Part shown: positions 22,071-33,120 of the stretch, piece after piece
Layout: every line of letters starts with the position of its first letter
Position numbering within the stretch: the stretch's first letter is position 1
From: Eulemur rufifrons
Taxonomy: Eukaryota; Chordata; Mammalia; Primates; Lemuridae
NCBI RefSeq assembly: GCF_041146395.1
Contig: NC_090989.1
Location: 243,278,843-243,342,842, forward strand
Direction: 5' to 3'
DNA: 64,000 nt
Translations under genes and position numbers: made by a program
Notes under the pieces: generated by a model
The model's input: only the letters and a program-made list of their open reading frames with translations
The model's database searches: none
What the model was told of the DNA's origin: nothing

Positions 22071-25017
22071 ATGCTCTAAATCCACCTCGGGATCAATAAC
22101 CTGCATACCTAGAATACCTTTAAGGACCATCTGTGTTCCTTCCTTCTCTCTCTCAGGCATGAGCTTTACAGGGTCTTCCTTTTTTCTGGCTAACTCAGAC
22201 TGTTTCATGTTCTATGTCTGGGTCTGACACTGGAGCAACAGAGAAGCCCTATCCCTAGAGTTTAACTTTCTGCAGTAGAAAAGAACTCAGGGAACTCTTC
22301 TCTGAAGTTTCACTGCCCTTCTCCTGTCCAGGGAGTATCTAATGAGGCTGTTAATAACCTCATTTGTGGGGTCTATGGTTACTTTAAACCACAATTATAT
22401 ATGATTACATTAAAGTTATAAATATTCCTGGATGGCTATTCTGCTCTGGCTTAATATTAACCATATTTAACAGGTTAGATGAACCAGGTATCAACCAATG
22501 GGAAGGAGCAGGCCCTGGGGGCTGCCCAGCTGTGTCACTCATTATGAACCCCTGAATTGCTGAAATGTGGTAGGATGGTAGGGTGCAATGAGAAGACCTG
22601 AAGCGGTGACTGTTTACCCACTAGGAAAAAAAGTTTTTCAATATTTTAAAAACTGGTAAGGTCATAAAGGTGGCACAACAGTGGGACATCAGCCCTGGAT
22701 ATGCCTCCTAAAACATGACTGGACTTTAACATGACTAAATGTTTGAACACGTCAAGAAGAGAAGCCACGGAACATGCAACATGGAGGCAAATTCTATCAG
22801 CAGCACCCATCCTGATGCTAATCCAGGAGAGATTTTAGTCCACCCAGCAGGATCAAGCAATGGTGGAGAAGAGCCTAGCTGGCTTTCTGAGCCTACGTCC
22901 ATTAAACATTCAAGCTACCCAAATAAATCCCCTCACTCTGCTTCCATATCTATTTTAAAATTTATTTTGTTTGAACTTCTGTGCTGCTTTTTCTCTGTGA
23001 AACAGCTAAGATGAAAATATTTTTATACAATCATGTTGAGCATGTTGAGCAAACTTGGAGGAAGTAGTAGATGTCTATTACATCGCTGCTTTCAGCACCC
23101 TTCCCTGATCAGTTTTAAGTATGATAATTAACACAGATATTGGGCAAGAGCATATTCCCAGGAAAAAGTTTGATTTCACCATGCCTAGTATGTTTAACTT
23201 GGAAAGTCTTGAAAGAACTGTTTCAGTGATACCAGCCAGGTTTTACATTAAAGATGATAGTTATAGGGAAAAATAAAAGAAGGAAAGTGGAATTATCTCC
23301 CAAGTGCTGGTAATGCTGAAAATGTAAACACATGCAAGGAGGGTTTGGTAAGTCCAAGGATGTAAAATCTGAACAGATTAGTGTCCTCTCAAGTCCTTTG
23401 AGATTTATGTGATAGAGACTGTCTTTTCCACAAAGATGGTGCTGTCAAAGGAGATTATTAAACTGGCTGAAGGATGAATATGACCAATCTGATGATATCC
23501 TATGGATTATGAAGGTTGGTAAGAATCAAAATGGCTGATCGGACCAACCAAACACCCCAGTTCCTAAAACTTCCAACCTCTACATATTTCAGCATGATTG
23601 GGAGGACTGCAGCAGCAAGGAACAGGCAAGCCATCACTGAAGACCTCCACCTGCAGCAATGACAGTCATGGTTCCCATGAAGCTGGTACCAATGTCAAGA
23701 ACCTCCAGAAGGCTCCCCTGCCTATCTCAGCCAGAATATCCAACCAAAGATTAAAACAAAAAGCCACACCTATTACCTCCATTGCCTGGAGCACAAAGCA
23801 GGTGGTCCACAGGAGCTTGCTATAAGAGTCTGCAAGCCTCCTCTGCCATCTGTCCACATGTCTGCATACATTGCCTCTTTTCTCTCCACCTTCCAAATCT
23901 CACATGAGTGGACTCCACCTTGGAACCACATGGGGAAGAGGATCCTGGGAAATATGCTTTCCAGCTTCTCCTCTCTCAGTCCTTAGATAAGGGTGGACAT
24001 GATTTTAAGCTGACAACAGACAACCCAGGAAAACATGGAGAAGCCATGCTTACTGAATGAATGAGTGAACATAAAGCCCTGAATACCTTAAAGTAGCTGC
24101 ATCTTCATGCAGCCTTTTAGAAACTAGTCAGGAACATTCTAAGGTTATGGTGGCTGAGAGATAGAGTCTTATTTGGGCACATTCTAAGGGATGGACCTCA
24201 GCTGATCACTAAAACTCAATGGTTCTCAAACTTACGAAAAAGAAGAAGAAGAACCTGGAAGACATATTGCTCTTTGCAAAACACAATGTTCTGTCAAACA
24301 CCTTAAGATATCAGCATAATGAGCTCTATCACATGAAGCATGAACAATTTTACTGGGAGAAAAATTTTATATGTAGAACTGGGAGCCCACATGTCCACAA
24401 AGAAACAAGCTGTCAAACAAAGCATGATCAACTGTTTGAGAATTTTTCCATTAATATTCATTTGCTGCTTGTTCATTTCTTTGGTCGTCTGTTAGTGCTT
24501 GCTACCAGACAAGTGGTAGCAGGCATCAAAATTAGAGAATGAATTTTAGGAGAAAATATTGAGAAAATCATCTCCTATAAAATGACAAGTTTTTCCCAGT
24601 GCAAATTTTGAAAGGACTGACACTACTTTGGACTAACTGTAGGTCAGCTCAACCCAATATTCCACTGGGTAGTTTGTTATAATGCAATGGGTTTGGAACA
24701 ACTGCCTGAAAGAGTATTCAAGTGTTGGCCTAACAAAATTGCAAAAGGTAAAGAAAGTGGTAATAACTTCGCACCCAAGAGCCTGTTCCACAACATTTAA
24801 GATGAAAATCTTTAAAGATTTTTTCCAAACCTGAGATTCTTTGAACTGCACATCTCTAGAGGTCCTGTGCCAGAAAGTTCTTCTGAGTGCCTCAAAATCA
24901 TGAAAAATTTGTACAACTTATAAACAAATGTAATGAACCCTATACTAGAAATCCAACGCAAGAAGTAAAAAATCAGAAAAGCAAAAAAATTATTGACATT
25001 TAGAGCTGAAAGAGCAT
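22071..25017. other. unassigned sequence, part probably old repeat
   Basis: No gene recognised. The 23380-24010 segment has the texture of a decayed LTR or DNA element (for example 'ggtggtccacaggagcttgc' and 'gatcctgggaaatatgc'), but I cannot name it. A short GAAGAAGAAGAA run lies at 24238-24252. Frames here are at most 107 codons and unrecognised. Confidence 0.35.
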
Positions 25018-25080
25018 GTGTATATTTGTGTGTGCACACACACAGAGGCATGCACACACATACACAAGCACACACTAACA
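25018..25080. repeat. degenerate CA/TG microsatellite
   Basis: Alternating TG then CA text, interrupted by AGAGG and AAG. The 89-codon minus-strand frame at 24812-25081 begins with cysteine-valine repeats made by this tract. Confidence 0.8.
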
Positions 25081-25492
25081 TTTTTAGCAGTTCAAGAGTG
25101 TGGCCTGGAGTTTTAATGCTGAAATATCATTTATTGGTGTTAAGGGAGAAATGAAGTAGACTCTTTTCCCTAAGTACCTGAAAAATTACCCAGCAATAGC
25201 AAAACCCTCTGGAAAAAATAGGAACAGTATTTGGCTCTCCCCAGATAAAGGTCAAATATATTTATTTAAAAACTTGTGTGATGGACTGCCCTGCTATTAC
25301 TAAAACTAGATGATGGAAAAGGATATCATGCAGCCTCAGAAAAGAAACTCTCCAGAGGACAGGCCTCTGGATTGGGTGACCCAGACCAAACAGCAAGGTC
25401 AAGTTCAGTGGAATTACAGGCACTATGTATGTTGAATCTTGAACCATCCCTGACCCCACCAGCCTGGCCAGCCAGTGGATGACTTCTCATCA

Positions 25493-25910
25493 ACCTTAAA
25501 ATAAAATCTAAGCTCCTTACCATGGTCTGTACATTGCAAATGACTGGGCCTCCACCCACCAGCCTAGACTCCTAGTGTTCTCCTTCCGGTTCACTAAGCT
25601 TCAGTCCAGCCACACTGGCTTTCTTACGGTTGCTCAAATACACTGAACTTACTCCAATCCCAGGGACTTTATACATGCTGTTTACTCAATTCTTCACTTG
25701 CATAGCTCTTTTGAAACAGAGACCTTTCCTAACCACCCTATCTGAAAGAACTTCCATCATCCCAGCACAGCCACTGTCCTTCCTATCTCCCTCTTTTATA
25801 TTCTTCATAGTAGTTACCACCATCTGAACTTAAAGTATTGGCATACGTTTTTCTTCTCTCTCACCTACTAGAACATAAACTCCATGAAAATGACGATCTT
25901 ACCTTTCTTA
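25493..25910 (+). repeat. L2 fragment
   Basis: Forward L2 in order: 'aaatctaagctccttaccatggtctg', 'ttcagtccagccacactggc', 'ctccaatcccagggactttatacatgctg', 'agacctttcctaaccaccctatc' and 'ctagaacataaactccatgaaaatgac'. Confidence 0.85.
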
Positions 25911-26166
25911 ATAAGGACGTGAGGGAGCTAAAGGAGTTATATCACCAGGAAAGATAACTCTTGAAGTACATTCTCTACTGTTTGTTGATTTGTTCTTTCA
26001 GCCATTCAAAAAGCATTTATTAAGCACCTACCCTATGCCAGGCACCATTCTAGATGCTGGGGTAGAGCAATGAACAAAGTCTCTGTCCTCCTGGGGCTTT
26101 CATTATAGCACGCAAAGACAGTCAATAAACAAATATAACAATATCTAGTAACCTATGAAAAAAATA

Positions 26167-26603
<437 letters not shown>

Positions 26604-26990
26604 TTAAGCAGAGACCTAAAAGTAGTGAGAAAGCTACCATGTGATATCAGACAAGAGCAAATATTCCTGCACATAGACTAAGTAGGAAGTACAATGACCT
26701 GGAGCTGGGTGTATGCTTGGCATGGTCAGGGAACAGCAAGGAGGCCAGAGTAGCTGAAATAGAGAGCATGAAGGGGGCAGAGAGAGAAAGTGATGCTAGA
26801 GGGTCAGTGGGGCTAGACCCAGAAGGAAGCCACAGGGGCTTATACTGAGGTCTTAGGGGATCAAGTAATGTAACAGGCAAGCAGGAGCATGAGCCTGGCC
26901 AACCTCGATCTCCTTCAGACTTCCAAGGTTCTGGCATGAATCTCGTCAGACACCCTTATTTGACCAGATGCCCCCTTCAGGGCTGGATCA

Positions 26991-27189
26991 GACTTTTATT
27001 TATTTATTTAATTTCAGAATATTATGGGGGTACAAACATTTTGGTTACAAAAGTTGGTTTTGTACCATTTGAGTCAAAGTTATACGTGTGCCCCTCCCCC
27101 AGATAGTGTGCATTGTACCTGTTAGGTGTGAATTTACCCATCCCTCCTCCCTGCCCAACCTGCCTGACACTTGATGAATGTTACTATTC
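26991..27189 (-). mobile_element. short L1 3' end (strepsirrhine-like)
   Basis: Reversed L1 3' end starting with an ATTT-type tail, then 'tcagaatattatgggggtac', 'gtgtgcccctcccccagatag' and 'gatgaatgttactattcc'. Only about 200 bp, so strongly 5'-truncated. It abuts a second L1 3' end of the same orientation. Confidence 0.85.
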
Positions 27190-28480
27190 CTTTTTTTAAT
27201 TTCAAAATATTACAGGGGTACAAATTTTTTTGTTACATGGATCATTTTTGTAATGTTGAGTCAGGGCCATAAGTATGCCCATCACCCAAATAGTGTTCAT
27301 TATACCTGTTAGGTAGGTTTTTGCTCAACCCCCTCCCCACTTGATTTCCACTGAGTTTTACTTCCCTCTGTGCACATGTGTGCTCATCAGTTAGTTCCAA
27401 TTTAATAGTCAGTACATGTGGTGTTTGTTTTTCCATTCTTTAGATACTTCACTTAGGAAAATGGTTTCCAGTTCCATCCAAATTTTTGCAAAAGGCATTA
27501 ATTCATTCTTTTTATGGCTTAGTACTCCATGGCATACATGTGCCACATTTTGTTAATCCACTCATGAGCTGATGGGCACTTGGGTTGATTCCACATCTTT
27601 GTGACTGTGAATTGTGCTGAAATAAACATTCAAGTGCAGGTGTCTTTTTGATAAAATGACTTCATTTCCATTGGGTAGATACCCAATAGGGGGATTGCTG
27701 GATCAAATGTTAGGTCTACTTTTAGTTTTTTGAGGAATCTCCATACTGTTTTCCATAGAGGTTGTACTAATTTGCAGTCCCACCAACAGTGTATAAGTGT
27801 TCCTTTCTTTCTGCATCCACATAAGCATCTATTGTCTTTGGACTTTTTAATAAAAGCTAATCTTACAGGGGTAAGGTGATATCTCATTGTGGTTTCAATT
27901 TGCATTTTCCTGATGATTAGTGATGTTGAAGATTTTTTCATATGTTTCTTGGTGCTTTATCTATCTTCTTTTGAAAAGCTTCTGTTCCTATCTTTTGCCC
28001 ACCCACTTTTTTTAAATGGGGTTGTTTGTTTTTTCTTGCTGATTTGCTTGTGCTCTTTGTAGATTCTGGTTGTTAGCCCTTTATTGGATGTATAGCTTGT
28101 GAATATTTTCTCCCATTCTGTATGTTGTCTATTTGCTCTGTTGATTATTTCCTTAGCTGTGCAGAAGTTTTTTTTAATTTTAGCAAGTCCCATTTATTTA
28201 TTTTTGTTGTTGCTGTAATTGCCATTGGGGTCTTAGTCATAAATTATTTGCCTAGGCAGATGTCTAGAAGAGTTTTTCCTACATTTTCTTCTAGAATTCT
28301 TGTGGTTTCATGCCTTACATTTAAGTCTCTTATCCATCTTGAATTAATTTTTGTGAATGGTGAGGGATATGGATCCTGTTTCATTCTTCTGCATGTGGCC
28401 ATTCAGTTGTTCCAGCACCATTTATTGAATAGGGCTTCTTTTCCCCAGTGTATACATATTGTTGTCTGCTTTGTCAAAGA
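27190..28480 (-). mobile_element. 5'-truncated L1 with ORF2 C-terminus
   Basis: Starts with poly-T, then 'aatttcaaaatattacaggggtac', and repeats the layout of the neighbouring 3' end. Upstream in L1 terms come 'ctccatactgttttccatagagg' and 'cattttcctgatgattagtgatg'. It ends after 'ttgtctgctttgtcaaagatc'. 1.3 kb, 5'-truncated. Confidence 0.9.
27630..28480 (-). pseudogene. L1 ORF2 C-terminal pseudogene
   Basis: Two minus-strand open pieces, 27957-28193 and 27630-27941, read as successive parts of the L1 ORF2 C-terminus. The first contains [14 protein letters not shown]; the second contains [15 protein letters not shown], a [16 protein letters not shown] zinc-knuckle-like segment and LLGIYPME. 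They lie in different frames, so a frameshift separates them, and the reverse transcriptase and endonuclease domains are absent. Non-functional. ORF2p normally makes the nicked-target reverse transcriptase of L1. Confidence 0.9.
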
Positions 28481-28625
28481 TCTTCCAACTCTTTTAACAG
28501 CAGCTCTTAACTCCCTCTAAACTTGAGCAGCATGTCTCAAGTCTTAAAGGGAGCACATTTTGCCCATTTCCTTCCCAATCTGACCTCCCTGCTCCTTCAG
28601 GAAAAATTGTTCTTCTTCCTGCTAT
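28481..28625. other. unassigned short sequence
   Basis: Pyrimidine-rich text ('ttccttcccaatctgacctccc') that may be eroded L2 continuing past the Alu. Confidence 0.35.
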
Positions 28626-28896
28626 ATTTATTTATTTACTTAAGAGACAGGGTCTCATCTGTCACCAGTATGGAGTACAGTGGCCAGATCATAGCTCATT
28701 GTAACCTCCAAATCCGACCCTACTGAGCCTCATGAGTAGCTACGACCACATCTAGATAATTTTTTTTTTTAATTTTCTGTAAAGACAGGGTCTTGCTATG
28801 TTGCCCAGGCTGGTCTCAAACTCCTGGCCTCAAGCAATCCTCCCACCTTGGCCTATCAAAGTGCTGGAATTACAGCGTGAGCCACCATGTCTGGCC
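28626..28896 (-). mobile_element. old Alu (AluJ-like)
   Basis: Reverse Alu: 'gagacagggtctcatctgtcac', 'gatcatagctcattgtaacctcc', a poly-T link at 28760-28771 and 'gtgagccaccatgtctggcc'. Its left arm lacks part of the consensus. The missing 'gcctggg' bases and many changes mark it as old. Confidence 0.9.
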
Positions 28897-29404
28897 TCCT
28901 CCTACATTTATTTAGAAAACTGCACTACCATGGACACAGTTTCTCAAGCTGCAATTGTTTCTCCTTCACTCCTCATCAAATTGGTGCATCTTTTCAGTTC
29001 TCCCTCATGTCTTTCCTTGACTCTACCACTGTTGTCTTGGACTTTAGCTCATCTGCTGCCTTAACTTTAACAATAGAATCCTAATCGTTCTCTCTACCCC
29101 TTGTCAAACCCACCTGCAAGAGGCAATAACTCGTCATTATTGACTGACTTCTAGAGAATGTGCCACCGCCTCTGAAGGAAATTCCCAAATAGGAATCAAA
29201 CAAAGCTCGAACATGAATACTGGTCATGGAATAGCACCTTTCAGAGTTTCTTCTTTGAAGAAGATGATAGTTGAATGTACAAGTACACGTGTGTACTTTC
29301 TTCACAAAGAAAATCAACCTCATTAGCTTCCAGGCACATGCTCAATGGAAAGTAAGGAGTGTTAACATATTTTAGATTCAGAGAGATCTTTTGGGGACTC
29401 CCTA
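28897..29404. other. unassigned sequence
   Basis: No gene or repeat recognised; the first 150 bases are pyrimidine-rich and may be eroded L2. Confidence 0.4.
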
Positions 29405-29560
29405 GTTAGATGGCTTTTAAGCCACATGACCTCTCCTAGCTTCCACCTTCCCATTTGGAAATGCAGATATTAATAGTGCCCACTTGGCAGGGTTGTTACA
29501 TTATGTGATAGTGTGTGCAATGCAAACCTCTCTGCCTGACGCAAAGTAAATAACATGAGA
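29405..29560 (+). repeat. MIR
   Basis: Forward MIR: 'aagccacatgacctctcctag', 'ttcccatttggaaatgcagatattaatag', 'ggcagggttgttacattatgtg' and 'ctctgcctgacgcaaagtaa'. Confidence 0.7.
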
Positions 29561-29583
29561 TTCCTCCCTTTTTTTCCCCTTAG

Positions 29584-29698
29584 CACCACCTGGTTATTTC
29601 TTCCTTATCCAAGCTCATGCTTCTCCACAGCAATTTCAGACCTGAGCACGAGATTCTGGACAATCTTGCCAATGTGCTAACCATGAGGGAGCTTTAAG
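29584..29698 (+). other. candidate exon-like interval (unproven)
   Basis: A pyrimidine tract ending CCCCTTAG (29576-29583) precedes this interval, and AAG|GTGAGC (29696-29704) is a near-consensus 5' splice site. One frame is open from 29584 for 37 codons, then hits TAA just before the donor. A second acceptor-like CTCCACAG ends at 29630. It is not a known protein. It could be a noncoding-RNA exon or chance. Confidence 0.2.
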
Positions 29699-30150
29699 GT
29701 GAGCAGCTTTTTCTTCCGAGTCCCTAGCCTGGGTGTCACACAAATGCTTCCACCGGCTGGCTGACATATGTGGCCTGCTCTAGACTAATTTCTTCTGACA
29801 TGTTGCCTTGAATGCACAGTCACAGAGCATGTGCTGAAGTGCTAAACACCCCGAAACTGTGCACTTCCCAATCTGTGAAAGCTTTTTGGTGGGTCCAGGC
29901 TTTTTTTTTCTCGACCTGAGGCATTATAATGGAGAAGCACATGGACGCTTCATTGAGGCAATCTGTCACCCTGCAAATGCTTAATAGCAGCAGCAGTACC
30001 TGTGTGTCCCTCTCAGTGAGCCAGACAGCTGCTCTTCTGTTGAAGTTGTTGCTGCATTAATGAGCTTGCAGACAAAGAAATGACTGTGTGGCGTGTGGCG
30101 TGTGGCTCTGGGTCTGCACACAGGCTGGGAGGAAAGCACAGAGGGAAACC
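29699..30150. promoter_or_regulatory. candidate conserved noncoding element
   Basis: Repeat-free block with dense TAAT/ATTA cores such as GCATTATAATGGAGAAGC and GCTGCATTAATGAGCTTG, GC content near 50 percent and little simple sequence. The style matches known ultraconserved-type developmental enhancers. Conservation not measured. Confidence 0.35.
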
Positions 30151-30289
30151 TACACTGGAAAATACTACTTAGTTCGCAAAAAAAAAAAAAAAAATGAGTT
30201 TGGAGCCTAAAGGAACTAATATGTTTCTTGAGACTTCACAACTTGTGAAGGCTAGATCATCCCTCTGCCATCTTCTATGGCAACAGTAG

Positions 30290-30485
30290 CGCGCTAACAG
30301 TTACCTGGCACTCTGGAGTTTATAGTGTTTTCACACTTGGAACCTCACCATATCCTGTAAATGTATTGTTTTACAGATCAGGAAATTTGAATCCTTCAGA
30401 GGTTCAACAACATACACAAGTTCATGTGGGTAAAAAAAGGCAGGAACAGCACCTGAATAGATGTCTGTGTGACTCCAGGGGCTTG
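30290..30485 (-). repeat. MIR
   Basis: Reverse MIR: 'acacttggaacctcaccatatcc', 'tgttttacagatcaggaaatttgaatcc' and 'acctgaatagatgtctgtgtgac'. Confidence 0.75.
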
Positions 30486-30828
30486 GCTTTCTGAAGAATT
30501 ATCACCAAACTTATTCTCAGTTCCTCCATGAACGCTGAGATGTCACTGCAACGACTAGTATAAAAAGGAAGCCTCTGATAGAAGGGGCTTTCAGGGGACA
30601 AAGCTTCTCCATTAAGATTTTAAATTCCTTATCTGACAGCATTTTGTTAAGGAGGCAGCAAGGGCATCTTAGGCTTTTTCAAAAGGCCACTGTTACACGC
30701 AAAGGAGGGCACTCCTCTACCTGACTGTGATGCTGATATAGGAACCTCGTGCAATACCCCACACCACCAATACAGGAAACAACAATTGAAAAACAACAAA
30801 GAATCCACAACAGGTATGGAAATCCCAA
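30486..30828. other. unassigned sequence
   Basis: Nothing recognised. Confidence 0.4.
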
Positions 30829-30875
30829 ACTACCTCTACTACTTCTACTACTACTACTAATAAAATAATAATACA
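30829..30875. repeat. CTA/TAA microsatellite
   Basis: 'ctacttctactactactactaataaaataataata' contains CTA then AAT triplets. Confidence 0.8.
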
Positions 30876-30904
30876 GGTAAAACAGCAATAACAAAAATAC
30901 TATT

Positions 30905-31130
30905 ATTAAGCAGCATTTCCTTAGCCTCTACCATGTAATAACAGAGTGTACATATATTATCTTGAATTTTCTCAACAATGCATTAAACAGGGGTTGTCTT
31001 CTTTCTACAAATGACGACTCTGATGTTCAGAGAGGTCAAGTAACTTGCTGGAGGTCACAGAGCTTGTACAAGGCGGAATGAGGTGAGATGCTCATGGCTC
31101 CTGACCCCAAGGCTGTACTATTTCCACTGG
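30905..31130 (-). repeat. near full-length MIR
   Basis: Reverse MIR: 'tattattaagcagcatttcc', 'ttatcttgaattttctcaacaatgc', 'ctacaaatgacgactctgatg' and 'agaggtcaagtaacttgctgg'. Confidence 0.85.
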
Positions 31131-31379
31131 TCCATACTTGCCTCATCTAAAGGAGACAGGCAGTCACCAAATTAATGCGTAGTGTCCAGGAGGTTAGGAC
31201 GTCCTCATAACCCAGTCTAGCCAAGGCTGAAGAACACTAATAGGTGCACTGCTACCCCTTCTGGTTATTGAATAGTAACCATTATCCCTTGGCACCCAGA
31301 ACATCGGTTTTAATCACCTGCTTTTCACCTTCTGTGTCTGGCCAAGAAATAATGAACAGGACGGGTTCTTAAAAAAATC
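31131..31379. other. unassigned sequence
   Basis: Nothing recognised. Confidence 0.4.
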
Positions 31380-32250
31380 TGGCTTCAGGTATGAGTTCGA
31401 TCGGACCCTCTGACGGTGTGTTAAAGTCTCTGTGCATGTGCACATACACCCCTACTCATGTCTCATGGGCGGAGGGCGCGGGCAGAGGATGGTAGGCTGA
31501 TTACATGTCCTTTTCTGCCTCCTGACAGCTATGAAACTACAAGTGGGTAGATTATAGTTGAAGATAAAAATAGACATTATACTGCCGCTTTCTCTTCCCA
31601 GCTTTTTAGTCGCTCCAGCTTGAAAGCATATTGTAGCATTTTATTGTAGTCTGGGCTCTTTGTGGCTTGTCTTGTTTGCAATTCCTTTTTGGAAAACTAG
31701 AAACATTCCCTCTCCATGGAGAAATGAACTCGAGTCAGTGAGAGGTGGCAGAGAGTGTGTGTGCGCGCTTGTGTGCACACCCATGTCCCTCCATGGGCTC
31801 CAGTGCCTGGGAGAAAAACACGTGCCTGTGTGTGCCCGTGTCACCCTGTCCCAGTGCCTCCAAGAGAAGGGAGGCAGCAGAGTGTGAATCTGAATAGAGC
31901 GGAAATTGGAAATTGACACAGCTGTTTTTGTTACACTGTAACCATTTTTAGAACCTCAGGATGCACTAAGCTTCCAAACTAGGCAGCCCACTCAGCCCTG
32001 GGATTAAACATTAGCTGGGAGTGGGTAGTGGTGGGCAGTGATTTGAACGCCTCGAACATATCATCCCCGAGTCTAGAGTCGATCCCTCATCCCAGTAGCG
32101 CAGGTCACTTGGTGTAACGCACATTCAGCGCCCTGTTTGTCTGATAATGAAACTGAATTCTGCAAGTGGGTGCGTGTCAGGTCTCATCCCAAACCTCTCC
32201 TTTGCCCTTACCACCTCCATTCCTTTTCCTGAAATTTTATTTTAAGGTCA
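31380..32250. promoter_or_regulatory. candidate regulatory block
   Basis: Repeat-free 0.9 kb with GC-rich and CpG-containing patches (GGGCGGAGGGCGCGGGC at 31468-31484; CAGCGCCCTGTTTGTC) between AT-rich stretches, plus TG/GT alternations at 31755-31840. Frames on both strands at 31641-31919 are chance-like. Enhancer or promoter function is only an inference. Confidence 0.25.
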
Positions 32251-32339
32251 CTTCAAACACCTTAAAATTAAAAGCCAGGCACAGCGTTCAGTGTTTCACA
32301 GCTTAGGTTCCCTGGGCCACCGCGCCTCTACTCAGCGTA

Positions 32340-32450
32340 GCTGTGTTTTGTAATACACATTCCCGAGCCCACCACAGATCTACTGAATTTGAATCTATCA
32401 GGATCTGAACTTTAACTGACTCCCTCTGAGTTATTCTCACAAAACTAAAC
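32340..32450 (-). mobile_element. MER5-type fragment
   Basis: 'acattcccgagcccaccacagatctactgaatttgaatctatc' is the central MER5A segment. Ends are eroded. Confidence 0.6.
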
Positions 32451-32468
32451 TTTTCAAATGCCTGGTAA

Positions 32469-32497
32469 GAAATAAAATAAATAAATAAATAAATAAA
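32469..32497. repeat. AAAT microsatellite
   Basis: About six AAAT units in tandem. Confidence 0.9.
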
Positions 32498-32599
32498 GAC
32501 TGGTGTTACATTTGCCTGGTAGCAACCACTGAGTGACTCAGCCTCTTGTCACCTTCGCTAGTTCTACCCACTTTATACCCAGGAAAAAAATGGGAACCT

Positions 32600-32733
32600 A
32601 TTTATAGGCTGTGTGACCTTGGTCAACTCGCAATTTCTCCATTTTTTAATCTGCAAAGTGGAGATGATAATGGTACCCACTGTACAGGGTTGTTGTGAGA
32701 ATTAAATGAGGAAACATATCTATTAACATAGGG
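32600..32733 (+). repeat. MIR
   Basis: Forward MIR: 'ggctgtgtgaccttggtcaactcgcaatttctcc', 'aatctgcaaagtggagatgataatgg' and 'tacagggttgttgtgagaattaaatgagg'. Ends where MER20 begins. Confidence 0.85.
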
Positions 32734-32953
32734 CAGTAGTGATCAACTGGGAGTGGGGTGATTTTGCCCATCAGGGAAAAGTTGACAATGTCTGGAGACA
32801 TTTTGGTTGTCACATTGGGATGAGGATGCTACCGTCATCTAGAATAGAAGCCAGGGACACTACTAGACATCCTACGATGCACAAAGCAGAACCCCCCATA
32901 ATGAAGAATTACCAGCCCAAAATGTCGATAGTTGGACATTTTGAGAAACCTAG
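32734..32953 (+). mobile_element. MER20 hAT-Charlie element, full length
   Basis: Starts CAGTAGTGATCAACTGG and contains 'gattttgcccatcagggaaaag', 'gacaatgtctggagacattttggttgtcac', 'ctactagacatcctacgatgcac' and 'gcccaaaatgtcgatag'. It ends 'gagaaacctag'. About 220 bp equals the usual MER20 length. It sits exactly between two plus-strand MIR segments. Confidence 0.8.
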
Positions 32954-33120
32954 GTATACAGCACATCAGGCCTGGGTTCGAATTCTGGGTGCCACCAGTC
33001 TAGCTGTGTGATCTTGGACAGGTCGCTCAGCCATTTGGAGCTTCAATTTCTCTATCTGTACAATAGGGATAAAAATTCCTGCCTCATAAGGATAGTGAGG
33101 GTTCAAAGAAGTACCGTATT
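32954..33120 (+). repeat. MIR
   Basis: Forward MIR: 'ggcctgggttcgaattctggg', 'tctagctgtgtgatcttggacagg', 'tctctatctgtacaataggg' and 'cataaggatagtgagggttc'. Confidence 0.85.

Noticed and set aside
24812..25081. 89-codon frame with a Cys/Val-rich start
   Set aside because: The start is encoded by a CA microsatellite.
28122..28520. 132-codon plus-strand frame
   Set aside because: It is the antisense of L1 ORF2 in the 27190-28480 element, with AT-rich hydrophobic codons.
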